DNA of 64,000 bases, taken from an uncultured Selenomonas sp. (GTDB lineage: Bacteria > Bacillota > Negativicutes > Selenomonadales > Selenomonadaceae). Below are positions 8,073 through 15,830 of the stretch, piece after piece (position 1 is the first letter of the stretch; each line of letters begins with the position of its first letter). The stretch is taken from positions 1 through 64,000 of the forward strand of contig CACXCN010000011.1 of NCBI GenBank assembly GCA_902766095.1. The letters are read 5' to 3'. The notes below the pieces were generated by a model, which saw only the letters and a program-made list of their open reading frames with translations, did no database searches and was not told the origin of the DNA. The translations under genes and the position numbers were made by a program.

Positions 8073-8531
8073 TCAGTGCCAATCGGGCTCGGGCGGATTG
8101 GGGTCGAGCGTTTCGGGCTCGTGATAGTTCTCGGCATGCTCGAGCAGTTCCTTGAGCTCCTCGATGCGCTTGCGATGGCGTACCATGGCGAAGCCGATGC
8201 GCTCGTGCTCCTCGGGGGTGAATTCGTCGCTCTCGTAGGAGGCCTCGATGCGCTTCAGACGCTCTTTGACTTCCTTGATGATGTCTTTGAGCGGCTGGGC
8301 GTGCTTGAGGCTGAGGCCGTAGACGGCCTGGATCTGTTCCTCGATATGGCGCGCATAGCCGACCTCGCCGGAGTCTTTTTCGAGGCGCAGGGCGATATGG
8401 TATATGATGGAGTAGGGGTCTTCGGCACGGTGAATCATATCGAGCAGCATGATCTTCATTTGCTGCTGCTCACCATGCGGCATGGTTACCAGCGGATCCT
8501 TGGCTTGGCGTTCAACATTTTCGCGTGACAT
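8073..8531 (-). CDS. Uncharacterised charged helical protein
   Basis: I do not recognise this 152-aa protein. It is hydrophilic and rich in Glu, Lys, Arg and His, has no signal peptide or membrane segment, and is predicted mostly helical with coiled-coil character around residues 85-135 (IIKEVKERLKRIE, RHRKRIEELKELLEHAE). The C-terminus is Pro-rich. The preferred start is the ATG at 8531, eight bases after AAAGGA; another in-frame ATG at 8537 lies too close to that site. GC3 bias like its neighbours and an isolated reverse-strand position between a repeat and a promoter support a real gene. An adaptor or regulatory role is possible but unsupported. Confidence 0.7.
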   Translation of the reverse strand: MSRENVERQAKDPLVTMPHGEQQQMKIMLLDMIHRAEDPYSIIYHIALRLEKDSGEVGYARHIEEQIQAVYGLSLKHAQPLKDIIKEVKERLKRIEASYESDEFTPEEHERIGFAMVRHRKRIEELKELLEHAENYHEPETLDPNPPEPDWH

Positions 8532-8624
8532 AGTCATCTTCCTTTCTGCAGTATCAGTATAGCACTGCTGGCGGCAGCAGGACAATGGCTGGCATCATCT
8601 TCGCTGGCGGCGCTGGAGCTTTGT

Positions 8625-8654
8625 TTGACGATGCTCGCCGCTCTATGATAAAAT
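8625..8654 (+). promoter_or_regulatory. Putative promoter
   Basis: TTGACG (8625-8630) and TAAAAT (8649-8654) are separated by 18 bp. It lies 42 bp before the start of the PG-binding/3D protein gene. Confidence 0.6.
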
Positions 8655-8695
8655 ATTAGCCATAAGATGTGCGAAAAGTTTGGCGAGGTGATCAT

Positions 8696-9310
8696 ATGGG
8701 CAGAGCATGGCGAATCCTTGTTATGCTGGGGCTGCTGCTACTTTTGGGGAGCAGTGCCGTACTGGCGGCAGCTTTTCCCGTCCGTCAGGGAAGTCGCGGT
8801 GAGACGGTGCGCGAAGTCCAGCAGCAGCTGATTGATGATGGCTATTTGAATGATGCTGCCGATGGGGTCTGCGGACCGCATACCGTGACAGCGATAAAAG
8901 CTTTCCAGAAAGCCAGGGGACTGGAGGCTGATGGCGTCTGCGGACGGGGCACCTACCGGGCCCTGATGGGACATGACTATGTGCCCACGGCAGCCGACCA
9001 GGCCACAGCCGTGCCGGAGCACTACCAGAACGGCTATGTGCTCTATGTGACGGCCACGGCCTACAGCGCTGAGGATCCGGGCCTCTCAGCGCATACAGCC
9101 AGCGGCACGCGCGTGCGCCGCGGCGAGATCGCTGTCGACCCCTCTGTCATACCGCTGGGTTCGCATGTATTCATTCCCGGCTATGGCGAGGCCATAGCCG
9201 AGGATATCATGGGCGTGAGCGGCAACATCATCGATGTGGCCTTTGATACGCATCTCGAGGCCATGTCTTTCGGCCGCCAGGAGCTCGAGATCTATGTAGT
9301 GGCACCCTGA
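8696..9310 (+). CDS. Peptidoglycan-binding 3D-domain protein
   Basis: This 204-aa exported protein has a signal peptide (about 1-26, LVMLGLLLLLGSSAVLAA). A PG_binding_1 domain follows (about 30-90, VRQGSRGETVREVQQQL through DGVCGRGTYRAL), then a C-terminal 3D domain (about 118-204, AVDPSVIPLGSHVFIPGYGEA). It is a paralogue of the 4220 gene in the 3D part, but the second conserved site reads EDIMG instead of ADTGG. A role in wall remodelling is likely; whether it is catalytic is not clear. The ATG at 8696 has GAGGTG five bases upstream; an upstream ATG at 8669 has none. Confidence 0.85.
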   Translation: MGRAWRILVMLGLLLLLGSSAVLAAAFPVRQGSRGETVREVQQQLIDDGYLNDAADGVCGPHTVTAIKAFQKARGLEADGVCGRGTYRALMGHDYVPTAADQATAVPEHYQNGYVLYVTATAYSAEDPGLSAHTASGTRVRRGEIAVDPSVIPLGSHVFIPGYGEAIAEDIMGVSGNIIDVAFDTHLEAMSFGRQELEIYVVAP

Positions 9311-9366
9311 ACAATCAGAAAACAACATAAGCAGGTTACAGAGATAGTATCACTGGCCTGAGGGGG

Positions 9367-9409
9367 AGCACCCCTGTTTACCTTCATCGGAGGTGGGCAG
9401 GGGTGTTCT
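9367..9409 (+). terminator. Hairpin terminator
   Basis: AGCACCCCTG (9367-9376) pairs with CAGGGGTGTTCT (9398-9409), with an inner ACCT/AGGT stem. Only a short T-rich tail follows. It ends the 3D-domain gene unit. Confidence 0.6.
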
Positions 9410-9556
9410 TAGTATGCAAATGTAAATATAGTATAGGCACTGGGAAACAAAAGTCAAATAGGTATATACAGATTTATAAATGAGAATTATTGCAGATGAT
9501 TTGACGAAAAAAGAAATAAACGATAAAAAATATAGTAAAAAAATACACCTAAAATA

Positions 9557-9670
9557 TTGATTTTTGTCCGATGTTGGTGTATTATAATAACAGACTGAGG
9601 GATAACACGTGGAATCAATTAGATTTTTATCGTTCTAGTTAATCGGTTCCTATAAAATATCAAGTTATCC
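9557..9670 (+). promoter_or_regulatory. Pectin-locus promoter and possible operators
   Basis: The 389-bp gap 9311-9699 holds the terminator above, an AT-rich stretch (9411-9556, no gene seen) and this promoter: TTGATT (9557-9562), a 17-bp spacer and TATTAT (9580-9585). Downstream lie AATTAGA-N10-TCTAGTT (9617-9640, one mismatch) and a wider inverted pair GGATAAC (9600-9606) and GTTATCC (9664-9670). Both are candidate regulator sites before the transporter gene; no regulator is assigned. Confidence 0.6.
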
Positions 9671-9699
9671 TGTGGGATCTTTGAAAGGGGAACTTCGTT

Positions 9700-11247
9700 A
9701 TGGAACAGAAGGTACACGAACTAAAGCTCATCAACAAGCTGGGCTTTTCCTGCTACCAACTGTCGACAGTCACCGATACGCTCGTAAATGCTTGGCAGAT
9801 GTATTTCTATACCACATTCTGCAATATATCGATAGCGTTTGTAGCTTCGGTACTGGCGGCAAGCAAACTCATCAGCGCGTTTTTGACACCGATACTGGGC
9901 TCGGTCAGCGATCATCTCTATCAGACGAAATTCGGCCGCCGCTTCGGCCGGCGCAAGTCGATGCTGCTGATTGCCATTCCGTGGAAAGTAGGCGTGTTCC
10001 CGCTCTACTGGATTCCGAACATGCCGACCTGGTACTATGTGGGATTGCTGCTGCTGACGTCGTTCGTCAATCCGCTCGCGATCGTCTCGCAGGGCACGTT
10101 TGCCGCCGAGATGGCGCGTACTCCGTCCGAGAAGGCTCAGCTGGCCGGCATGAATCAGGTCGGTGCAGCCATCGCCGGCATCGCTTCATCGATGGCTACC
10201 GTGTATTTCTTCGATGCGTTCGGTTCGGATAACCCGATGACGTTCTTCATCGCCGCGCTGGTCTACGATGCCGTATCGCTGCTGATGCTCATCCTGTTCT
10301 ATCTGTCGGTGTTCGAGCGTCCGGTCGATCCAAAGTTCCTGGCTGAGGAGATGGCCAAAAAGGAAAAGCATTCCTTCGTGAAATCGTTCCGCATCATTGT
10401 TCGTGACTTCCGTTCGGCTATCCAGCTTCGGGCGTATCGCCTCTATTTGTGCATGTACCTCTCAGAGCAGATGTTCCGCTCGCTGGCCGGTACCATCAAT
10501 ACGTACTTCATCGTGTTCGTGCTCATGCTCGATCCGAAAGTTGTTTCTGTATCTACCGCAATGGGTTTCGTCTTCGGCATGTGCTTCCTGGGCTTCCATA
10601 TCTGGCTCACGGCGAAGACGAATGGTAATGTGACCTACCGCATCGGCGGTATTGCCGCTATAGCCATACTGGTTGGCTTCTTCTATCTGGGTGTGGAGCT
10701 GCCGCCGAACACGGAGCTGCTGCTCATCATATTCATCGTGGCCATGAACTTCGGCAAGGCTGGCCTCGTCAACGCCATGCAGTATACATTCGCCTTTATC
10801 CCGGATATCGATGAAGTGCTCACGGCTCATCGCCGCGAAGGAGTGTATTCTGGTGTCAATAACTTCCTTGATGTCCTGTTCACGACGCTCGAGGTTGTCA
10901 TTATCGGCTTTCTGCTCGAGGCTACCGGCTTCGTCAAGAATTCGCAGACGCAGCCGGATGCTACGGTCGATGCGCTACTCATACTCTACACGGTCGTACC
11001 AATCGTCATCATTTCCTTTGGCTTGTTCGTGACGTTCCGGTTCCATCTGAACCAGCATAACCACAAGCTGCTTGTCACCGAGGTAGCTCGCTTGAAGAAC
11101 GGCGGCAGCAAGGCGGATGTCGACAGCGAAACGAAGCGTGTTGTCGAGGACCTCACGGGTCATTCCTATGAGGAATGCTGGGGCAACAACGATATGTTGC
11201 AGGTAGCCGATGTGCAGGGGAGCGCAGCCGGTTCTACCGCGAAATAA
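9700..11247 (+). CDS. GPH-family sugar:cation symporter
   Basis: This 515-aa inner-membrane carrier of the glycoside-pentoside-hexuronide (MelB-like) group has about 12 hydrophobic helices. The family's cytoplasmic loop motif is present after the second helix (GSVSDHLYQTKFGRRFGRRK). It heads the RG-I gene run, so uptake of unsaturated RG-I oligosaccharides or the GalA-Rha disaccharide is inferred from context; the sequence alone gives only the family. The ATG is preceded by AAAGGGG at nine bases. No terminator separates it from the chemoreceptor 73 bp downstream, so the two are probably co-transcribed. Confidence 0.87.
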   Translation: MEQKVHELKLINKLGFSCYQLSTVTDTLVNAWQMYFYTTFCNISIAFVASVLAASKLISAFLTPILGSVSDHLYQTKFGRRFGRRKSMLLIAIPWKVGVFPLYWIPNMPTWYYVGLLLLTSFVNPLAIVSQGTFAAEMARTPSEKAQLAGMNQVGAAIAGIASSMATVYFFDAFGSDNPMTFFIAALVYDAVSLLMLILFYLSVFERPVDPKFLAEEMAKKEKHSFVKSFRIIVRDFRSAIQLRAYRLYLCMYLSEQMFRSLAGTINTYFIVFVLMLDPKVVSVSTAMGFVFGMCFLGFHIWLTAKTNGNVTYRIGGIAAIAILVGFFYLGVELPPNTELLLIIFIVAMNFGKAGLVNAMQYTFAFIPDIDEVLTAHRREGVYSGVNNFLDVLFTTLEVVIIGFLLEATGFVKNSQTQPDATVDALLILYTVVPIVIISFGLFVTFRFHLNQHNHKLLVTEVARLKNGGSKADVDSETKRVVEDLTGHSYEECWGNNDMLQVADVQGSAAGSTAK

Positions 11248-11320
11248 TCGTCAGATTCATTGGGTAAGGAAAAGAAGATAAGGTAACAACAAATAAGAAA
11301 AGCAAGTAGGGGAAAGTGAT

Positions 11321-13063
11321 ATGAGAATATCTGATTTGAATATAGCCTGCAAGCTCGGTCTGTATATAGTGATTACGACGCTGCTGATGGCGTCGATCGG
11401 CTATACCGGCTATCATTCGCTGCAGACGGTGAATGAGAACATGCAGGTGTACAGTGACCGCGTCACCGCGGCCCAGGCACTGGCAGGCGAGCAGCTCGGC
11501 ATCCGCAAGATGCAGATCGCACTGCTCGACTCGGCCGCTGCCCGGCCCGATGTGGTGACGGAGGACACGCCGTACGCGAAGCAGCATGGTCATGTCGTCG
11601 ATGCGAACGAGGGTAATGTCAAGGAGTTCGAGGCCAACTGGCAAAAGTACAAGGCCGTCGCTCCGGACAAGCCGGAGATACAGGCCGATATCGCTGAGGC
11701 TGAGGCGGCCTGGCAGAGCTATCGCGATACCCTGACCAAGGCGGGGAAACTCATAGCTGCCGGTCAGGACAAAGAAGGACTGGAGATCTATGTGGGGCCG
11801 GCGAAAGACGCTACGACCCGCATAAAGAAAGTCGTCGGTGAGCTCGAGAAAGATACCCAGGCCGATATGAAGGCCGTAGAGGAGGCCAATGAGGCCGAGA
11901 ACAAGGTCGTGATCACGAGGATGCTCGAGGTCATGATCGCCGGATTCGTCATCGTCGTCGTGCTGACGATATGGATTGTGCGCGAGATCAGACGTCCGTT
12001 GCGGCGCATGACGTCGACCTGCCAGCACCTGTATGATTGCGATTTCCGCGAACATCAGGAACTCCTGGTCAGCAGCCATGATGAGTTCGGCGCGATGTCC
12101 GAGGCTCTCGAGGCGATGCGTCTGCGTCTGCGGAAGCTGCTGTCACAGATAAAGACGAGCTCCGGCAAGGTGACAGACGAGGCTCAGACCCTCTCGCAGA
12201 TATCGTATCAGTCGGCGCAGGCCTCATCGCAGATCGCGAACTCGGTCAACCAGGCGGCCGGCTACGTCGAACAGCAGCAACAGGCTATGGAGCACAGTGC
12301 GGCGGCCATGCAGGCCGTAGCAGACTCCGTCGCGACGATAAAGTCGGAGGCTGGACGTGCCGCCCAGAACTCGGGCGAGGCGCGCCAGCAGGCGGTCAAT
12401 GGAGCCGCTTCCATCACCAATTCGACGGAGCAGATGGGACGCGTGCAGGATTCGGTGCAGTCAGCGGCTGATCTCGTAGATAAGCTCGGCAACCGCTCGA
12501 AGGTCATCGGCAATATCGTCGATACCATCACCGAGATCACCGGTCAGACGAATCTCCTGGCCCTGAATGCCGCCATCGAAGCAGCCCGGGCCGGTGAGGC
12601 TGGCCGCGGCTTCGCGGTCGTTGCCGACGAGGTCCGCAAGCTGGCGGAACAGTCACAGGAGGCGGCCGAGAAGATATCCGGTCTCGTAACGGTCATACAG
12701 AGCGAGACGATGGATGCAGTGAGCTCGATGGCTGATGGCCGCAATCAGGTCGACGAGGGGACTCATCTCGTACAGGATATGAGCGCTGTATTCCAGAGCA
12801 TCGAGCAGCTCGTCGTCGATACGGCCACTCAGATGGAGTCCATGGCGAAGAGCGTCGATGAGGCGGCTAACAATGCTGCTGCGGCTGCCGAGCAAGAGAA
12901 GCAGATGCGGGCGCACAGTGTCAAAGTCAATGAAGAGATGCAGTCGGTATCGGCAGCATCCGAGGAGCAGTCTGCCTCTGCGGAGGAGGTTGCTGCGGCC
13001 TCAGAGAGCCTGAACAAGCTGGCTGTAGAGCTTAACGATTCCATCAAGGAATTCAAATTCTAA
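11321..13063 (+). CDS. Methyl-accepting chemotaxis protein
   Basis: This 580-aa transmembrane chemoreceptor has TM1 at about 10-30. A periplasmic four-helix-bundle sensor follows (about 32-198), then TM2 (about 204-225), HAMP (226-280) and a long cytoplasmic signalling coil. The coil carries the conserved hairpin tip [20 protein letters not shown] and [19 protein letters not shown]. It ends in EFKF without an NWETF-type tail. RBS GGGGAAAG precedes the ATG. Its position between the RG-I transporter and the esterase, with no intervening terminator, suggests it senses a pectin-derived ligand or binding-protein complex; that is inference. Confidence 0.93.
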   Translation: MRISDLNIACKLGLYIVITTLLMASIGYTGYHSLQTVNENMQVYSDRVTAAQALAGEQLGIRKMQIALLDSAAARPDVVTEDTPYAKQHGHVVDANEGNVKEFEANWQKYKAVAPDKPEIQADIAEAEAAWQSYRDTLTKAGKLIAAGQDKEGLEIYVGPAKDATTRIKKVVGELEKDTQADMKAVEEANEAENKVVITRMLEVMIAGFVIVVVLTIWIVREIRRPLRRMTSTCQHLYDCDFREHQELLVSSHDEFGAMSEALEAMRLRLRKLLSQIKTSSGKVTDEAQTLSQISYQSAQASSQIANSVNQAAGYVEQQQQAMEHSAAAMQAVADSVATIKSEAGRAAQNSGEARQQAVNGAASITNSTEQMGRVQDSVQSAADLVDKLGNRSKVIGNIVDTITEITGQTNLLALNAAIEAARAGEAGRGFAVVADEVRKLAEQSQEAAEKISGLVTVIQSETMDAVSSMADGRNQVDEGTHLVQDMSAVFQSIEQLVVDTATQMESMAKSVDEAANNAAAAAEQEKQMRAHSVKVNEEMQSVSAASEEQSASAEEVAAASESLNKLAVELNDSIKEFKF

Positions 13064-13111
13064 GCGTAAGATTTACGCGGCATTTTCTGAAACATGATTG
13101 AAGGTTTTTCT

Positions 13112-14470
13112 ATGTCCAAGATTCGTATACATATAGCTAGTGACTCCACCGTAGCTACCTATGGCGGCCGCGTTCTGCCCATGATGGGCTGGGGACAGCT
13201 GCTGTATCAGTATTTTGATTTTGACCAGGTCGAGATCTGGAACCGGGCCATATGCGGGCGCAGCTCGCGCAGCTTCGTCGAGGAGGGCCGGCTCGAGCGC
13301 ATGGCACAGGACTTCCGCCCCGGCGACTACCTGCTCATCCAGTTCGGGCATAACGATGCGACGAAACAGCGGCCGCAGCGATATACCGAGCCCGGGAAGC
13401 CATTTGCCGGCTGGCTGCAGCGCTACATCGATGCAGCTCGTGCCAAAGGCGTGCAGCCCGTGCTCATCACGCCGATGCAGCGGCGGGTATTCGATGCTGA
13501 GGGGCATTTCGAATGGGTGCTGATGGACTACATCCGCACCATACGCGAGCTGGCAGCTGCCGAGCAGGTACCGCTGCTCGACCTGGCTGCCGTCAGCGGC
13601 CCCGTCATCGCGAACATGGGGCCCGAGGAGAGTAAGAAATATTTCTTCTTCAGCGAGCCAGGCGAGGAGCCGAACTACCCCGATGGACATCAGGATGACA
13701 CACATTTCCAGGAGCGTGGGGCCCGGCTCATGGTCGAGCTCGTCGTGGGACTCATGAAAGAATCGGATCTGAATCTGAAAAAGTATATCATGCCCCGCCA
13801 GAAACCAGAGGTACGCGTCTATATGGCGGGCGACTCCACGATGGCCCAGTACGGTGGCCCTGAGCAGCCCATGGCCGGCTGGGGTCAGATGTTCTGGGAG
13901 TACATGCAGCCCACGGTCGAGATACGCAACCATGCCTGCTGCGGCCGCAGCTCCCAGTCATTCATCGACGAGGGACGTCTCGCACGCATCCTGCGTGAGA
14001 TACACAGCGGCGACTACTTGTTCATCCAGTTCGCACATAACGATGAGAAGCTTGACTATGACAATCCGGTGGCCTGCTTCGAGCGGAACATCCGGCAGTT
14101 CATCGCTGGGGCCCGGAGCCGGCTCGCCCATCCGGTGCTGCTGACTGCCGTCGAACGTCGCAAATTCACCGACAGCGGCGAGCTGCAGGTGACACACAGC
14201 CCGTTCATCGAAGCAACGCGCGAGATAGCGAGGCTCGAGGATGTGCCATTGCTCGATATGAATGCGGCCTCACGGCGGCTGCTCACCGAGCTTGGCCCGG
14301 AGGCAGCGCGGCAGCTGTTCCTCCAGGTACAGCCAGGCGAGGAACCGAACTACCCCGATGGTCATATGGACGACACGCATTTCTCGGAGTACGGAGCCAG
14401 GCGTATGGCCAGATTGGCGGCCCAGCTGCTGGCGGATTCGCCCATCGGGCTGCGCCTCATGCTGCGCTGA
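13112..14470 (+). CDS. Tandem CE12-type rhamnogalacturonan acetylesterase
   Basis: Two SGNH-hydrolase domains are fused in one 452-aa protein (about 1-225 and 232-452). Each copy has the catalytic set. Copy 1: SDST (Ser12), GRSSRSF, QFGHND and DDTHF (195-199). Copy 2: GDST (Ser242), GRSSQSF, QFAHND and DDTHF (420-424). The family (YesT/RhgT) removes acetyl groups from RG-I. There is no signal peptide, so it should act on imported oligosaccharides in the cytoplasm. The ATG at 13112 has GAAGG seven bases upstream; the in-frame ATG at 13094 has none. Both copies look active, and division of labour between 2-O and 3-O acetyls is possible but unproven. Confidence 0.87.
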   Translation: MSKIRIHIASDSTVATYGGRVLPMMGWGQLLYQYFDFDQVEIWNRAICGRSSRSFVEEGRLERMAQDFRPGDYLLIQFGHNDATKQRPQRYTEPGKPFAGWLQRYIDAARAKGVQPVLITPMQRRVFDAEGHFEWVLMDYIRTIRELAAAEQVPLLDLAAVSGPVIANMGPEESKKYFFFSEPGEEPNYPDGHQDDTHFQERGARLMVELVVGLMKESDLNLKKYIMPRQKPEVRVYMAGDSTMAQYGGPEQPMAGWGQMFWEYMQPTVEIRNHACCGRSSQSFIDEGRLARILREIHSGDYLFIQFAHNDEKLDYDNPVACFERNIRQFIAGARSRLAHPVLLTAVERRKFTDSGELQVTHSPFIEATREIARLEDVPLLDMNAASRRLLTELGPEAARQLFLQVQPGEEPNYPDGHMDDTHFSEYGARRMARLAAQLLADSPIGLRLMLR

Positions 14471-14510
14471 GCATGGATATGATTGAGAGTTCAGTGGAGA
14501 GATCGATTGT

Positions 14511-15803
14511 ATGAATATAAATGTTATGGACTATGGGGCGGCGGGCGATGGCGTCACCCTGGATACCGAGGCTCTGCAGCAGGCCATCGATGATGCCGAT
14601 ACCGGAGCCTGCGTCATCATACCGGCAGGCAGATATCTGACTGGCAGCCTGTTCCTGCACAGCAATATGAAGCTGTATCTCGAAAAGGATGCCGTGCTCC
14701 TGGGGAGCACGCAGCTCGACGACTATCCACAGATCGATACCCGTGTGGCGGGCATCGAGATGCGCTGGCCAGCCGCCCTGCTCAACGTGATCGATTGCCG
14801 CGATGTCCACATCGCGGGTCCTGGCACGCTTGATGGTCAGGGCGAGATCTGGTGGGAAACGTACTGGGGGACCGATGGGCACGGCGGACGTCGGGCCACC
14901 TACGATGCCCGGAACCTGCGTTGGATTGCTGACTACGAGATCCAGCGTCCGCGCCTCTTGCTCGTGCAGAACAGCCGGGACATCGAGCTGAGCGACATCA
15001 CGGCGCGCCGGTCGGGCTTCTGGAACATCCAGCTGACGTATTCCCAGCATGTGCATGTACATGATGTCACGGTCTGCGATAATGCCGGTCCGAGCACGGA
15101 CGGCATCGATGTGGACTCCTCGGAGCATGTGCTCATCGAGGGATGCACCGTCGCCTGCAACGACGATGATATCGTCATAAAATCCGGCCGCGATGCGGAC
15201 GGATTGCGCGTCGCCCGCCCCACGCGGGACGTCGAGATCCGGCACTGCCACATACGCTCCGGTGCCGGCATCACGATCGGCAGCGAGGTCTCCGGCGGTA
15301 TAGAGAATATCGATATCCATGACTGTGATTTCCAGAACAGTGACTGCGGATTCCGCATGAAATCCTCGCGGCTGCGCGGCGGCTATGTGCACCATGTCCG
15401 TGTGCATGGTCTCACGATGATGAACGTCCAGTTCCCGTTCTCGTGGGTGCTGGATTGGCATCCGGCCTACAATTCGTTCATCGTACCGGCCGGAGATATC
15501 CCTGAGTACTGGCGACGCATCGCGGCACCAGTGCCGGAGGAGCAGCAATACACCGACGTAGCCGATATCGAGGTAGAGGGATTCACCGCCCTCTACGGTG
15601 CGGACTACAGCAAGGTATCCCGGGCCATCGATATCCGCGGGGCTGGCAAGAAGCCGCTGCGCGCAATCAAGTTCAGCCAGGGACGGCTCGAGACGAGCGA
15701 GTTCGGTCACATCGAAGGCGTCAAAGACCTCGAGTTCACCGGAGTCATCGTCTACGCGCCTGAGCGCAGTTCATCCGCGAATGACGCCTATGACCAGCGC
15801 TGA
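14511..15803 (+). CDS. GH28 polygalacturonase/rhamnogalacturonan hydrolase
   Basis: This 430-aa right-handed parallel beta-helix hydrolyses alpha-GalA linkages. The GH28 aspartates are in STDGIDV (195-201) and NDDDIVIKSG (217-226), and the substrate-binding Arg-Lys pair is RMKS near 282. The usual Gly-His-Gly is replaced by GAG in SGAGITIGSEVSGG (about 250-263), so the family histidine is missing. This could signal RG-I rather than homogalacturonan specificity. With no signal peptide, it should act on imported oligomers in the cytoplasm. It sits 40 bp after the esterase and 27 bp before the GH105 gene in one operon. Confidence 0.87.
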   Translation: MNINVMDYGAAGDGVTLDTEALQQAIDDADTGACVIIPAGRYLTGSLFLHSNMKLYLEKDAVLLGSTQLDDYPQIDTRVAGIEMRWPAALLNVIDCRDVHIAGPGTLDGQGEIWWETYWGTDGHGGRRATYDARNLRWIADYEIQRPRLLLVQNSRDIELSDITARRSGFWNIQLTYSQHVHVHDVTVCDNAGPSTDGIDVDSSEHVLIEGCTVACNDDDIVIKSGRDADGLRVARPTRDVEIRHCHIRSGAGITIGSEVSGGIENIDIHDCDFQNSDCGFRMKSSRLRGGYVHHVRVHGLTMMNVQFPFSWVLDWHPAYNSFIVPAGDIPEYWRRIAAPVPEEQQYTDVADIEVEGFTALYGADYSKVSRAIDIRGAGKKPLRAIKFSQGRLETSEFGHIEGVKDLEFTGVIVYAPERSSSANDAYDQR

Positions 15804-15830
15804 GACAGTTCAGGAGAGGAGATCTTTTCT

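Noticed and set aside
9411-9556. A small gene or RNA in the AT-rich gap
   Set aside because: No open frame with a ribosome site and no stable fold by eye; it is best read as promoter-upstream sequence.
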